Origin: a virus
IMG/VR virus record: IMGVR_UViG_3300047557_003583
Coordinates: 1 to 23,151 of that record
DNA: 23,151 bases
Direction: 5' to 3' (one strand)
The notes below the pieces were generated by a model. The model was not told the origin of the DNA and made no database searches. It saw only the letters and a list, made by a program, of their open reading frames with translations. Of this stretch, positions 11,139 through 19,458 are shown piece after piece. The position numbers and the translations under genes are program-made. The number at the start of each line of letters is the position of its first letter. Positions within the stretch are counted from its first letter, which is position 1.

Positions 11139-11729
11139 TCAAATTTTTTGATGTTTTTTGGATTTACTATAGAAAATATGATTTCCTATACTAAAAACTG
11201 GATTATATGGCCAGTTTGGTTTTACGCTAGTGTTATGAAAGAACAACACATTGCTGGGAATAATATCACTCCAGGCATCTTCTGTCAATACTTTATGAGC
11301 AATCTCTTTAGCCAATTTATATTGAGGATTGTTCTCATTTGGTCTAGATTTACCCTGGCATACCCAACTGAACTGACAGCTACGAACTGATTCGTCACTA
11401 TCAGGAACAGACACAATATGTGACTGATAGATGACCTTACAGGGATTACTACCGTATCCATGCAATATTCTATTCATTACCACTCTGGCAACAGCAATCT
11501 GTCCCATGTAGGGTTCATTAGCTGCCTCGTGATAGATATTTGCTGCCAAGCAGTTTAGATGCTCAATGTTTGGCAAGCTTACTGCATTTGATACACTATG
11601 TACTGCGTTAGTTGCTAATGCAACTGATTCATTTAGTTTGAATGTGTTATTAACATATGCAGCAAGAAAAACGGTCGCAAATAGCAACACAGCCAACAAT
11701 TTAGTTGGCACAGTCATGCGTCTGTGCAT
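11139..11729 (-). CDS. Cell-wall hydrolase (SleB/CwlJ, Hydrolase_2 family), probable endolysin
   Basis: 196 residues from ATG 11729 with AAGGAG 7 nt upstream. An N-terminal hydrophobic segment at about 8-26 (PTKLLAVLLFATVFLAAYV) could be a signal-anchor-release sequence or membrane anchor. After a linker comes the SleB-type catalytic domain. It contains LAANIYHEAANEP (about 61-73; the glutamate at 68 is the expected catalytic residue), GQIAVARVVMNRI, CQFSWVC (about 117-123) and LFFHN. The family cleaves peptidoglycan as a lytic transglycosylase or related enzyme. The position directly downstream of virion genes fits a lysis enzyme or virion-associated murein hydrolase. It is separated from the large gene upstream by 16 nt. 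Confidence 0.88.
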   Translation of the reverse strand: MHRRMTVPTKLLAVLLFATVFLAAYVNNTFKLNESVALATNAVHSVSNAVSLPNIEHLNCLAANIYHEAANEPYMGQIAVARVVMNRILHGYGSNPCKVIYQSHIVSVPDSDESVRSCQFSWVCQGKSRPNENNPQYKLAKEIAHKVLTEDAWSDIIPSNVLFFHNTSVKPNWPYNPVFSIGNHIFYSKSKKHQKI

Positions 11730-11745
11730 GATTATTCTCCTTATT

Positions 11746-14664
11746 TTAATTGTTCCAGCAGTCGCAGTTGCAAATGGTTACTTCATTAATTGCTTGTTCT
11801 ACTGTATAACTGGAATTAGCAGTGGTCACTAGATTATCACTAACTGGAATTTGACCAGTATAGGGTGAACCCGCTAAACTACCTGGAACAACACTATAAC
11901 CCAATCTTTCTGGGCGAGGAGGAGGATCTATATACACTGTTAAGCATCCATCAGCTACACTGTATCCACTACCACTAGTCAATACTGTGATGCTAACAAC
12001 ACTGCCGTTTTCAATATTAGCAATAGCAGTTGCACCAGATCCACTTCCACCAAAAGACCCACCATAGGGCCCTATTCTTACTTTAGGAGGACTAGATACA
12101 CTGTATCCTGATCCACCATAGGTAACTGTTATTGTTTCTATTCCTCCTTGTTGATTGACGGCACATATTTCTGCACTTGCACCATTTGGATCTAAAACAC
12201 TAGGAACATCACTTTCCAAAGACCCAAAAGTATTTAGCAATCGTTGAGCATTTCTAGCCTCACGCATACTGGCAATAATAGATTGGCCACCCAGCGTATT
12301 GACATCACTGATATTCTCTATTACTGATGCCTCTCCACAATATTGAGTTTGTAATGCCCATTGAGACAAACTCTCAACCCAATTTTTAATCCAAAATCTG
12401 CCAACATCAGTGTATATATCAAAATTAGTTGGTATAGCATAGGGAATAGCTCGTTGCTCAATGAATAATTGTCTGCCTATTTTGTCCCATACTGCATTTA
12501 GTTTGGCAACAAGCTCGGCATTAGTTTCCATAATACGCAGAATTTCTAAATTGGCCGCATCTATTAAGTCCTGTACAGGAACACTAGCATTACCATCTAC
12601 TAGCGGAGTTAGTTTATAAATCGGAGTTTGTGCTGGCAAAGCAGTAGCAAGTCCTGGAGAGAAATAAACGGTGCTAGTATTAGTAGCTGCGTCATATCCA
12701 GTGGTGGTCACTACATATATATTGGTGGGGCTAGATTGAAACGCTATCTGTGATCCAGCAGGAATAAGACTGTTGATATCTAATTGAACAGTGATTACAT
12801 TACTACCAGCTGGACTATCAGTTTGAGATGCAAACAGTGTATATGCATACTCGGGAGGAACTGGAGGTCCTGGGTTTATTGTTGCGTTAGCCCACCCCTT
12901 GCCAGCACTAATCAGTTGCCAATTATTGTTCAGTGATTGTTGATATAACTTACTATAAACATTCCTGAGATTATCGGTCATACACTGCTGTAATAATTCC
13001 AGTGCAGTGGCATAATAATCACTGTACGGCAATCCACTCATTGCCCCATAAAAATCACACAGTCTGTATAATCCAGAGTTTCCACTACCCAATGCTGTTA
13101 ATGCTAGTTCTTGATTGGCCAACTCTGTGTTTCCAGGAGTTCCTGCATTGTTTACTAGTGGAAGATCCTTGTTAGTGACTTCAAGATTACTAACAACCTG
13201 TGCAAAGCTTTCAAACTGCATTGAGGTAATGTTCTTGATTTGGCCCATACTAACAGCAAATGCACCACAGGCAATCTGCAATTCAGTTGGCAATATTCCC
13301 ACAAGATAGGTACCGTGATTTGGAATTCTGCTGTTTACTCCACTTCTGCTATAGATAAAGTCGTATACTTTTGCGGTAGGAGCATCTACGGTATATCTTG
13401 GTACAGTTAAGCTGCCCCAACTATTGGGAAACATTTTGATAGGATTTAGTAAATCAGCCAGTGAGTCTAGACCGCTAGTAGTGCAGTTTATAATAGTAGC
13501 AATGCCCTCAAGATCCACTTGCTTTATCAGATTGAATGCACGATAAATCTTATTTTCTTGAGCAATGCTGGGAATATAGTCTGGAATGATAAGTTCATCT
13601 AATTCAGCAACTGTTAATTCAGATAGTAACAGTGCAAATCGTAGTGCTGAAGTATATGCTCCAACACTGTTCAAGTTTTTGAGTAATGCACTAGGTAATC
13701 CAAATCTGTTTATTGATTCAAGATTTATGCTTTTGCCTAGCGCAATGCAATCATTGCCGAATAACTTGAATGATAAGCTAACTCCACTTATATCAGCAGT
13801 AGTCAAATCATTGATATTACTGTATGTACCACGAATGAAATTTTTAGTATTAACGAAATTTCCTATAGTAGCATTAGCTCCACCATACCAATTCACACAT
13901 GTGCTGAATGATTTGGTAAATTCAGTGTATTGATTTCTGCGACGAGTTTCATAGTTATACCAGAATTCATAATACGCTTGACGAGCCACTGTACCAATAA
14001 ATCCATTCTTAAAATACTCATCGTATTCAATTAATTCCTGATCTCGCACTCTGATATCTGGTCTGGGATAGTAGGCCGCGGCATAGGTATCATCTGTGTT
14101 CTGCCAGCTACTTTTCCCTGGCCATGCAATAACCCAGCTGTATGGATAGTTCCACTGATAATCATGTGTATATGATCCAGCAGTTGTTGATCCCCACTGT
14201 CTGTAAACATAGCTATTGTTACCAGTCACTGGATAATCTTGTGGAGGATATGTTGGATCCACCATGTTCAAAGTACCGCTACTCTGAACATTATAATACT
14301 GATCCACAGTCTCGTATTTCCATGTTCCATAGCCTGCATAACTTGTTTGAAATGCATACGGTCTACTGTTTCCTAGTGCAGGGCAATCAACCTCTGGCAA
14401 GTTTACTGGGCGACCTATAGTTAGTGCCGCACGATAAACATCAATGTTTAGATTGGCACTCTCTACCATTGAGTAGAATCCAGGCAACGCTAGTGTAATA
14501 TCCTCTAGTCCAGTATCTACCGTGATACTGCCCTGCGTATACTGTTCTGGAGTCCAAAATCCCTGATATGATACAGCAGTATTGCTAATAGCAAAACCAC
14601 TGTTATTTGTCAGACTACTCTGAACATTTAACTCTAGACTGGTTGGAGTGCCATTTATACTCAT
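11746..14664 (-). CDS. Large virion-type structural protein, probably tail or baseplate
   Basis: 972 residues. Its ATG overlaps the stop of the PAAR gene (ATGA), so it is translationally coupled to a tail-tip gene. The sequence is rich in S, T, N, Y and G, as in beta-rich virion proteins. Residues about 640-680 (SPAGSNVITVQLDINSLIP) look like a beta-sandwich insertion. Near 865-940 are two glycine-rich repeats, YGGSGYSVSSPPKVRIG and TSGSGYSVADGCLTVYI, of the kind seen in phage tail and fibre proteins. The end is cysteine-rich (TICNCDCWNN), perhaps a metal or disulfide site. I do not recognise the family. A baseplate, tail-tip or adhesin role is inferred from context. Confidence 0.75.
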   Translation of the reverse strand: MSINGTPTSLELNVQSSLTNNSGFAISNTAVSYQGFWTPEQYTQGSITVDTGLEDITLALPGFYSMVESANLNIDVYRAALTIGRPVNLPEVDCPALGNSRPYAFQTSYAGYGTWKYETVDQYYNVQSSGTLNMVDPTYPPQDYPVTGNNSYVYRQWGSTTAGSYTHDYQWNYPYSWVIAWPGKSSWQNTDDTYAAAYYPRPDIRVRDQELIEYDEYFKNGFIGTVARQAYYEFWYNYETRRRNQYTEFTKSFSTCVNWYGGANATIGNFVNTKNFIRGTYSNINDLTTADISGVSLSFKLFGNDCIALGKSINLESINRFGLPSALLKNLNSVGAYTSALRFALLLSELTVAELDELIIPDYIPSIAQENKIYRAFNLIKQVDLEGIATIINCTTSGLDSLADLLNPIKMFPNSWGSLTVPRYTVDAPTAKVYDFIYSRSGVNSRIPNHGTYLVGILPTELQIACGAFAVSMGQIKNITSMQFESFAQVVSNLEVTNKDLPLVNNAGTPGNTELANQELALTALGSGNSGLYRLCDFYGAMSGLPYSDYYATALELLQQCMTDNLRNVYSKLYQQSLNNNWQLISAGKGWANATINPGPPVPPEYAYTLFASQTDSPAGSNVITVQLDINSLIPAGSQIAFQSSPTNIYVVTTTGYDAATNTSTVYFSPGLATALPAQTPIYKLTPLVDGNASVPVQDLIDAANLEILRIMETNAELVAKLNAVWDKIGRQLFIEQRAIPYAIPTNFDIYTDVGRFWIKNWVESLSQWALQTQYCGEASVIENISDVNTLGGQSIIASMREARNAQRLLNTFGSLESDVPSVLDPNGASAEICAVNQQGGIETITVTYGGSGYSVSSPPKVRIGPYGGSFGGSGSGATAIANIENGSVVSITVLTSGSGYSVADGCLTVYIDPPPRPERLGYSVVPGSLAGSPYTGQIPVSDNLVTTANSSYTVEQAINEVTICNCDCWNN

Positions 14665-14894
14665 AGACCAATTGATACTGTCAATGAACCCGCTGGTGAT
14701 CTCAACACTGGTCTGCCCTCTGCAAATACAGTAGCACTATGACTTGCAGGAGTAATTGTTCTGGTAGGTTTTTTGTGTATAAGCAAACTAACATGTGTGC
14801 CAACGGGGCGACCTTCACAGAATACAGTAGCTGCGCCATTAACTATTCTGCCTCGTGGAATTCCAGGATCACCAACTCGTCCCAATGTTGCCAT
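14661..14894 (-). CDS. PAAR-domain spike-tip protein (gp5.4-like)
   Basis: 77 residues. It contains two PAAR-type repeats: NGAATVFCEGRPVGTH (about 19-34) and HSATVFAEGRPVLRS (about 52-66), after a GDPGIPRG lead. PAAR proteins form the sharp, metal-bound cone at the tip of the central spike in contractile tails, and T4 has gp5.4 for this job. At 77 residues it is shorter than the T4 protein (97). GGGGTAA-type spacing upstream (TTGGGGTAAT) gives a ribosome site. It lies 5 nt after the 100-residue gene and overlaps the large structural gene by 4 nt, so the three form one tail unit. Confidence 0.85.
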   Translation of the reverse strand: MATLGRVGDPGIPRGRIVNGAATVFCEGRPVGTHVSLLIHKKPTRTITPASHSATVFAEGRPVLRSPAGSLTVSIGL

Positions 14895-14899
14895 AATTA

Positions 14900-15202
14900 T
14901 TACCCCAATACTATTCGCTTACTAGCAGTTGTGATTCCAGTGGTAGCCTCAATATACTTGATTCTAATCTGATCTGCGGTTTCACAATACATAGTAATTG
15001 CTCTAGTATTTAGCGTTACCGATTTGTCTTTTTCGGCAGTAAACATACTGGGCATCAAACCAATACCCTGTGGGCCTGGTGCTACGCTTAATGGCTCACT
15101 TAAAGTGATAGTATCAGCATCTACAGCAATAACTTTGCTGATAACTTCTTCTCCACTGGATAATTTCAGTGTGTATACTTCATTCAATTCAATGTTTTTC
15201 AT
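14900..15202 (-). CDS. Small conserved phage protein, probably Sm-like beta barrel
   Basis: 100 residues. The N-terminus VYTLKLSSGEEVISKVIAVD followed by TITLSEPLSVAPGPQGIGLMP has the alternating strands of an Sm-like barrel. The end has a TEATTG-like turn (EATTGITTASKRIVLG). I recall proteins with the GEEI..KV and GPQG pattern in T4-like cyanophages and relatives, of unknown role. Its ATG overlaps the glutaredoxin stop (ATGA). The neighbours are glutaredoxin on one side and a tail-tip gene on the other. No catalytic motif is visible. Confidence 0.75.
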   Translation of the reverse strand: MKNIELNEVYTLKLSSGEEVISKVIAVDADTITLSEPLSVAPGPQGIGLMPSMFTAEKDKSVTLNTRAITMYCETADQIRIKYIEATTGITTASKRIVLG

Positions 15203-15423
15203 TTTAGTCTCGCTACAAGTTCTTGATATCCGCCCACATATTCATCGTCTAGAAAGATTTGTGGTACTGATCTGGCGGTGGGTACTGCCAGTAGCAACTG
15301 TTCTTTGGTCCAGTCACTAGTGTTAATATTACGCTCTTCATACTGTATGCCCTTTAGTTTAAGCAATGATTTTGCCTGTTCGCAATAGGGACAATTATTC
15401 TTGCTCCATACAATTGCATGCAT
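15199..15423 (-). CDS. Glutaredoxin
   Basis: 74 residues from ATG 15423. The frame is open further upstream to 15477, but AGGAG stands 6 nt before 15423, and the longer form would overlap the gene before. The thioredoxin fold is clear: active site CPYC at residues 11-14, the cis-proline strand SVPQIFLDD, and VGGYQEL near the end, which binds glutathione. It reduces disulfides with glutathione, for example in ribonucleotide reductase. Phage T4 and its relatives carry similar short glutaredoxins (T4 nrdC). It ends in an ATGA overlap with the gene after. Confidence 0.92.
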   Translation of the reverse strand: MHAIVWSKNNCPYCEQAKSLLKLKGIQYEERNINTSDWTKEQLLLAVPTARSVPQIFLDDEYVGGYQELVARLK

Positions 15424-15436
15424 GGTAATCTCCTCT

Positions 15437-15892
15437 TCAAATATTACTAGTATCGTATGTTTTATTGAAGATGTCAACTTTTACTACACCATAATCGCCT
15501 GGGCCGTGTCTGACAATATAGTCTTTTCCAGCGTTATATTGTAGATCTCCCCAACTTGCGTGAACAACACCATCATGATCAGCCAGTTTAGCTAGCTTGA
15601 TTATCTTCTTTGGAGTGCAGCGACCATTACCAAGATCATCTTTTAGATTGTGAAAAGTTTCTGGACTAATTGGATATTGCTCGCCTTTTGGTCCAGTCAT
15701 TATATAGTACCCAGATTCATACTTAACTGGGCCCTCTAATGTTTGAACTACTCCTGGCTCTAGAGCTACATCATAACGCTCTACTGCTGGAACTTTATAG
15801 GTTTCAAAAGAGCCAGTCTTGAACCAAGCATCATTAATTTGATTAGCTGATTCGTTCACAATGTTTAGTAATTTTCTGAATGCTGAAGTCAT
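15437..15892 (-). CDS. PGDYG-family phage protein with an internal duplication
   Basis: 151 residues, ATG at 15892 with AAGGAA about 7 nt upstream, 1 nt after the epimerase stop. Residues 54-82 (VKYESGYYIMTG, GEQYPISPETF) and 115-146 (LQYNAGKDYIVRHG, PGDYGVVKVDIFNKTY) look like two copies of the same unit. Each is a Y..G.Y/DYI strand, then G(E/D).., then F....Y. The second carries the PGDYG signature of a small family often found in phages, function unknown. The ORF overlaps a spurious extension of glutaredoxin but not its real start. The N-terminus is helical. Confidence 0.7.
   Translation of the reverse strand: MTSAFRKLLNIVNESANQINDAWFKTGSFETYKVPAVERYDVALEPGVVQTLEGPVKYESGYYIMTGPKGEQYPISPETFHNLKDDLGNGRCTPKKIIKLAKLADHDGVVHASWGDLQYNAGKDYIVRHGPGDYGVVKVDIFNKTYDTSNI
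15449..15477 (-). promoter_or_regulatory. Possible promoter for glutaredoxin (TTGACA-17-GATACT)
   Basis: On the minus strand, TTGACA (15477-15472), 17 bp, GATACT (15454-15449), inside the end of the PGDYG gene. It would start RNA about 20 nt before the glutaredoxin ATG. The bases are also coding, so it may be chance. Confidence 0.3.
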
Positions 15893-15893
15893 G

Positions 15894-16808
15894 TTATATT
15901 CCTTTTAAAATTCCAGCGATATAATCTTCAATTTTAACTGACGGGTTCCATCCAAAAGTCTGTCTTATCTTGGTATTGTTTGCAAGAGTTATCCTGGCTT
16001 CTCCCTGACGAGGAGGTATGAATTTGATGTCATCAGATATCATTTTAGCCAATTCTAAAATAGAATGATTGCATCCAGTTCCCACATTATAAACTTGTCC
16101 ATATGGATTTTCATCTACACTAAATTGCTTGAGCATTGCTGCAATGTTTGCTGAAACTACATCTGACACATGCACAAAATCTCTGCGTTGCTCACCATCC
16201 CCAGTAATAGTCAATGAATTTCCAGACAGATGTTGTCTTAAAAATAATCCGACCACTGGGGCATATGACCCTTTTACTGGTTCGCGAGGTCCATATACAT
16301 TGAAATATCTGAATACAATTGTAGGAAGCTTGAATAGATCGCTGTACATTTTGCACAGCTTTTCTCCTGCTATTTTACTAACACTATAGGGATTTAGACA
16401 ATCATCTGGCATGTCTTCTGATTGTGGGAATATCTTGTTCAATCCATATCCACTGGAAGTTGAACTGTACATTACTCGTTTAACACCAGACTCTCTACTA
16501 CACTGTAGTACAGTCGCAGTTCCCTGCATATTGGTTCTAACTGCCAATAGAGGATTATCTATGGTCTGCTGAATTCGCGACTCGGCAGCACAATGAAAAA
16601 CATAATCTGCGTTATCGTACAATGCTCTAGTACTAGAATAGTCTGCGATGTCTAATTTGTGATATGTAGCAGCACTATTATAATAGTACTTGTCATTGAC
16701 TTCTGCTGATTCATTGTCAATTACTGTGACATTGTGACCAAGCTCTATCAACTTGTCAACAATATGTGAACCTATGAATCCTGCACCACCTGTTACTATT
16801 GATTTCAT
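15894..16808 (-). CDS. NAD-dependent sugar-nucleotide epimerase/dehydratase (extended SDR)
   Basis: 304 residues. The Rossmann motif GGAGFIG is at 7-13, with D31 after the second strand as NAD-type. The catalytic pair is YSVSK (Y141, K145) with S116/S117 upstream in YSSTSSGYG. RYFNVYGPREP, RRDFVHVSD and VYNVGTG are typical of UDP-glucose 4-epimerase and related UDP-sugar enzymes. The likely job is to interconvert a UDP- or other NDP-sugar for the glycosyltransferases of the same operon. Its ATG overlaps the stop of the GDPD-like gene. Substrate cannot be set from sequence alone. Confidence 0.9.
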   Translation of the reverse strand: MKSIVTGGAGFIGSHIVDKLIELGHNVTVIDNESAEVNDKYYYNSAATYHKLDIADYSSTRALYDNADYVFHCAAESRIQQTIDNPLLAVRTNMQGTATVLQCSRESGVKRVMYSSTSSGYGLNKIFPQSEDMPDDCLNPYSVSKIAGEKLCKMYSDLFKLPTIVFRYFNVYGPREPVKGSYAPVVGLFLRQHLSGNSLTITGDGEQRRDFVHVSDVVSANIAAMLKQFSVDENPYGQVYNVGTGCNHSILELAKMISDDIKFIPPRQGEARITLANNTKIRQTFGWNPSVKIEDYIAGILKGI

Positions 16809-17245
16809 AATGAATATTTAAATGGATAATCAGTACATATTCCGAATATGTTCTCTAGTTCAATTGGCTCGTAATCGCATTTTTCGGGCATGACTGCTAT
16901 TGATTTTTTAGAAATCAAGGGTTTTCCCGGATAAGTCCAAATAAAATTACTAGAAGTTAATGTTACAGTATCTTCTTCGTGCCAAAAATATTCTAAATCA
17001 GTTGATAACAATTTATCAAGAGCCTCTAGATTTTTGCAATGAATCCAAAGATTTGGTGTTCTTAAAAATTCATAGTCTATATTATATGTTGGATTATCAT
17101 GACCTAGCCACCATTTATCATTGATATACCATATATCTATTTCACAGTGAAATCCAATATTAAGTGTCTTTAATATAGTTTCTGGCCTATTCTCTAAATC
17201 AGAATCAGGCCCCTCTAGTAAACCACGATGTGCAATTATTATCAT
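16805..17245 (-). CDS. GDPD-like phosphodiesterase-fold protein
   Basis: 146 residues. It begins IIIAHRG (H6, R7), then ENRPE and GFHCEIDIWY (E35, D37), and WWLGHD (H49). These correspond to the metal and catalytic residues of glycerophosphodiester phosphodiesterases. It is about half the usual GDPD length and has no C-terminal part of the barrel. IHCKNLEAL and FWHEEDTVTLTSSNFIW follow. Short proteins of this kind occur in surface polysaccharide clusters. It may act on a phosphodiester in the glycan or its lipid carrier; that is inference. ATGA overlaps at both ends link it to its neighbours. Confidence 0.75.
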   Translation of the reverse strand: MIIIAHRGLLEGPDSDLENRPETILKTLNIGFHCEIDIWYINDKWWLGHDNPTYNIDYEFLRTPNLWIHCKNLEALDKLLSTDLEYFWHEEDTVTLTSSNFIWTYPGKPLISKKSIAVMPEKCDYEPIELENIFGICTDYPFKYSL

Positions 17246-17940
17246 ACTTTAATATTATTCTTTCTCAACACATGATTAACAATTTTTTTCTCGGAAATAG
17301 TCAATTCAGAATGTTTTAGTCCGTTGAAAAGTAATCTATGAGGAGGTTCATGATGACTATCTGAACATATTGGTTTATAAAATTCATTGCTTATAAAATT
17401 GCAAAAGTTAGTAAACTTATTTCTGTGCATGCCGAATATTAAATCATTAGGGAAAACATTCCCATTACTAATAATCGCGATAGACTCGGAATCATCTATT
17501 TCAAATTTATTCAGAATCAAGTCACATCTTGTTTTAATAACGTAATCGTATTTAATCTGATTATCTTTCTCATATTTTTCGAGTAATTCATATGCTTGAA
17601 GCAGTTTTCTATATTGCAGCACCGAGTGTGGATGATTCTTAAAATTTGGATGAAGTTGATTATGTAATACATTATCATAATGAGCACGAACATCAGATAT
17701 AGACTCAATGACATAATTTTTCAAATTGAAATCTTTAAACAAATCTAATATTTCGTCGTTAGATAGAAAGCAATCACTCGAATCGTGAATACTATTCTGA
17801 ACTGCGGGATGATAACCATATCTTAAGTCATAAGTAGACAAAAAAATATCATAATCTAGATTTGAAAAAACAGATCTGAAATTTTCTTTGCATTGATCCC
17901 AAGTTCTTATATTTCCTATTAATAATATTGCTGTTTTCAT
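17242..17940 (-). CDS. Probable glycosyltransferase-like protein of a surface-glycan cluster
   Basis: 232 residues. The start (KTAILLIGNIRTWDQCKENF) and the middle (IKYDYVIKTRCDLILNKFEI, about 130-150) follow the GT-A-like layout found in several poorly studied O-antigen proteins. The TRCD stretch stands where a DxD sugar-nucleotide motif is expected. No membrane segment is seen. It is coupled by ATGA to the methyltransferase before and the GDPD-like gene after. The call rests on context and a weak motif; acceptor and donor are unknown. Confidence 0.6.
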   Translation of the reverse strand: MKTAILLIGNIRTWDQCKENFRSVFSNLDYDIFLSTYDLRYGYHPAVQNSIHDSSDCFLSNDEILDLFKDFNLKNYVIESISDVRAHYDNVLHNQLHPNFKNHPHSVLQYRKLLQAYELLEKYEKDNQIKYDYVIKTRCDLILNKFEIDDSESIAIISNGNVFPNDLIFGMHRNKFTNFCNFISNEFYKPICSDSHHEPPHRLLFNGLKHSELTISEKKIVNHVLRKNNIKV

Positions 17941-18638
17941 TTTACAATGTAACCAGTGGGAGTCTTCACTTTTGTAGGAATCAATTTTAGTTCAAATTCT
18001 TTTACAAATCTATCAACTCCATTTGATTCACTCCATCCATGATATCCGTACTCATCAAAAACAACTATGCCACCATCTACTATTTTATCCCACATATTTA
18101 CTAAAGTATAATAAGTCGGATCACCTAAATCTAAATCCAAATATAATATGCTTATTCTTAATCCAGGTTTATCTTCAAGATATGACTTACTAGTATGCTG
18201 AATATCTCCCTCTATCAAATCGAATCTATCATTAGAAAATCCAGAATTAAGTATTTTAGTTTTGATATTATCTTTGGATAATTCATTAATTTCCAAATCT
18301 TTACATCTATCAAACACTTGTTGCATTAAATGTCTATCTACGTTATTACTCAAGTCATTGACGAATGTAGGATTAAAAAAATCAAAACCTAGAACTTTTT
18401 TAATACTGTTTGGCTCATTCATTTGCAATATCTTGAGCCATGTTAACATTCCAGAGCCTTTAAAAACACCACATTCAACGATATCACCGATTAAATGTTT
18501 AGTCATTTCATAGAACTTGATTCTACTGTACAACTTATTGAATACATTTCTATCTGTGCTAAAAATAAAATTATTGAAATTATCGTATATGCTTTGATTA
18601 TCATTGATATTTGAATTAGTGTTGTATAAATTAATCAT
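17937..18638 (-). CDS. SAM-dependent methyltransferase, TylF/MycF type
   Basis: 233 residues. The SAM loop is GDIVECGVFKGSGMLTWL (about 51-67). The metal and catalytic region is ILYLDLDLGDPTYY (about 164-177), then GGIVVFDEYGYHGW with the second metal site (D-E). The family O-methylates sugars of macrolides and surface glycans using a divalent cation. Here it probably caps or modifies a sugar. AAGGAT lies about 11 nt upstream of the ATG at 18638. It follows the hypothetical gene by 14 nt and overlaps the next gene by 4. Confidence 0.85.
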   Translation of the reverse strand: MINLYNTNSNINDNQSIYDNFNNFIFSTDRNVFNKLYSRIKFYEMTKHLIGDIVECGVFKGSGMLTWLKILQMNEPNSIKKVLGFDFFNPTFVNDLSNNVDRHLMQQVFDRCKDLEINELSKDNIKTKILNSGFSNDRFDLIEGDIQHTSKSYLEDKPGLRISILYLDLDLGDPTYYTLVNMWDKIVDGGIVVFDEYGYHGWSESNGVDRFVKEFELKLIPTKVKTPTGYIVK

Positions 18639-18652
18639 TGAATTAATAATCC

Positions 18653-19456
18653 TTAATTATTGAACCATTGACGAACCGGGCCTTCACGATCTGTTTGTCT
18701 ATTTTCAGATATGATGTCATGATATTTATGTACTACAAAAGAGCGATCTGTTTCTATTAAATAGTCTATTAATTTTTGAAACGATACTCCTCCCCAACTT
18801 TGTTGAGAAATATTTATCAATGACATTAATTCTATGGACAAAAAATGACAAGAAAAATCTCTTACTACATAACAAGAAAAAAATTTAATTTTAATATCAT
18901 TGATAGTTATATCTGTTCTAAGATAAAAATCGGTATTAGTGCTCTGATTTTTATCTTCCACAAAAAAGGTAATATCATCAGATTTAATAAATTGTTCTCT
19001 TTTAATATATTGCAATATATCTTCATCAGTGACTCTTTTTTTTGCATTTATAAATGGGGCAACAAAATATATTAAATTATTAACGGAAATTCTATTTAGA
19101 ATATCATCAAAATAATTCACCGATAACAAGCTATCAGATTTAACTAATAAAACTCTATCGTGCTTGTCATAGTGTTTTTGACAATAGTTTTTTATTGCGA
19201 GAATATCTCCACCCAATGTTTTGGAAGTATTCTCATCATAATCAAATACTTCTACAGCATCAAAAAATCTATTTAAGGAATATTTTTTAAACAATGTCAA
19301 TAAAGATTGATTTGAAAGTTCAGAACTATGAGAATTATATATGTAAAGTTTATTAAACTTTTTATCACAATTCTGAATTGAAAAACTGTGAAATGTCAAT
19401 TCAGCATTATAATGATTTAAAGTTTTATGTGTTATAAAAAAACATATATTTTTCAT
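18653..19456 (-). CDS. Hypothetical protein of the glycan operon, glycosyltransferase-like
   Basis: 267 residues, very AT-rich. The first part (NICFFITHKTLNHYNAELTF, then KLYIYNSHS) and DRVLLVKSDSLLSVNYFDDIL (about 98-118) look like a GT-A-type nucleotide-binding half, with SD.L in place of a DxD. It has no signal peptide or membrane segment. It starts 2 nt after the stop of the HAD/nucleotidyltransferase gene (TAATAATG). The base composition is like its neighbours in this cluster and lower in GC than the structural genes. The function is inferred from position only. Confidence 0.5.
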   Translation of the reverse strand: MKNICFFITHKTLNHYNAELTFHSFSIQNCDKKFNKLYIYNSHSSELSNQSLLTLFKKYSLNRFFDAVEVFDYDENTSKTLGGDILAIKNYCQKHYDKHDRVLLVKSDSLLSVNYFDDILNRISVNNLIYFVAPFINAKKRVTDEDILQYIKREQFIKSDDITFFVEDKNQSTNTDFYLRTDITINDIKIKFFSCYVVRDFSCHFLSIELMSLINISQQSWGGVSFQKLIDYLIETDRSFVVHKYHDIISENRQTDREGPVRQWFNN

Positions 19457-19458
19457 TA

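Noticed and set aside
11097-11390. Plus-strand open frame of 97 codons with hydrophobic stretches
   Set aside because: It lies opposite the endolysin gene and has no ribosome site or family likeness; it is a shadow frame.
15424-15477. Longer form of glutaredoxin
   Set aside because: It overlaps the upstream gene, lacks a ribosome site and adds residues outside the thioredoxin fold.
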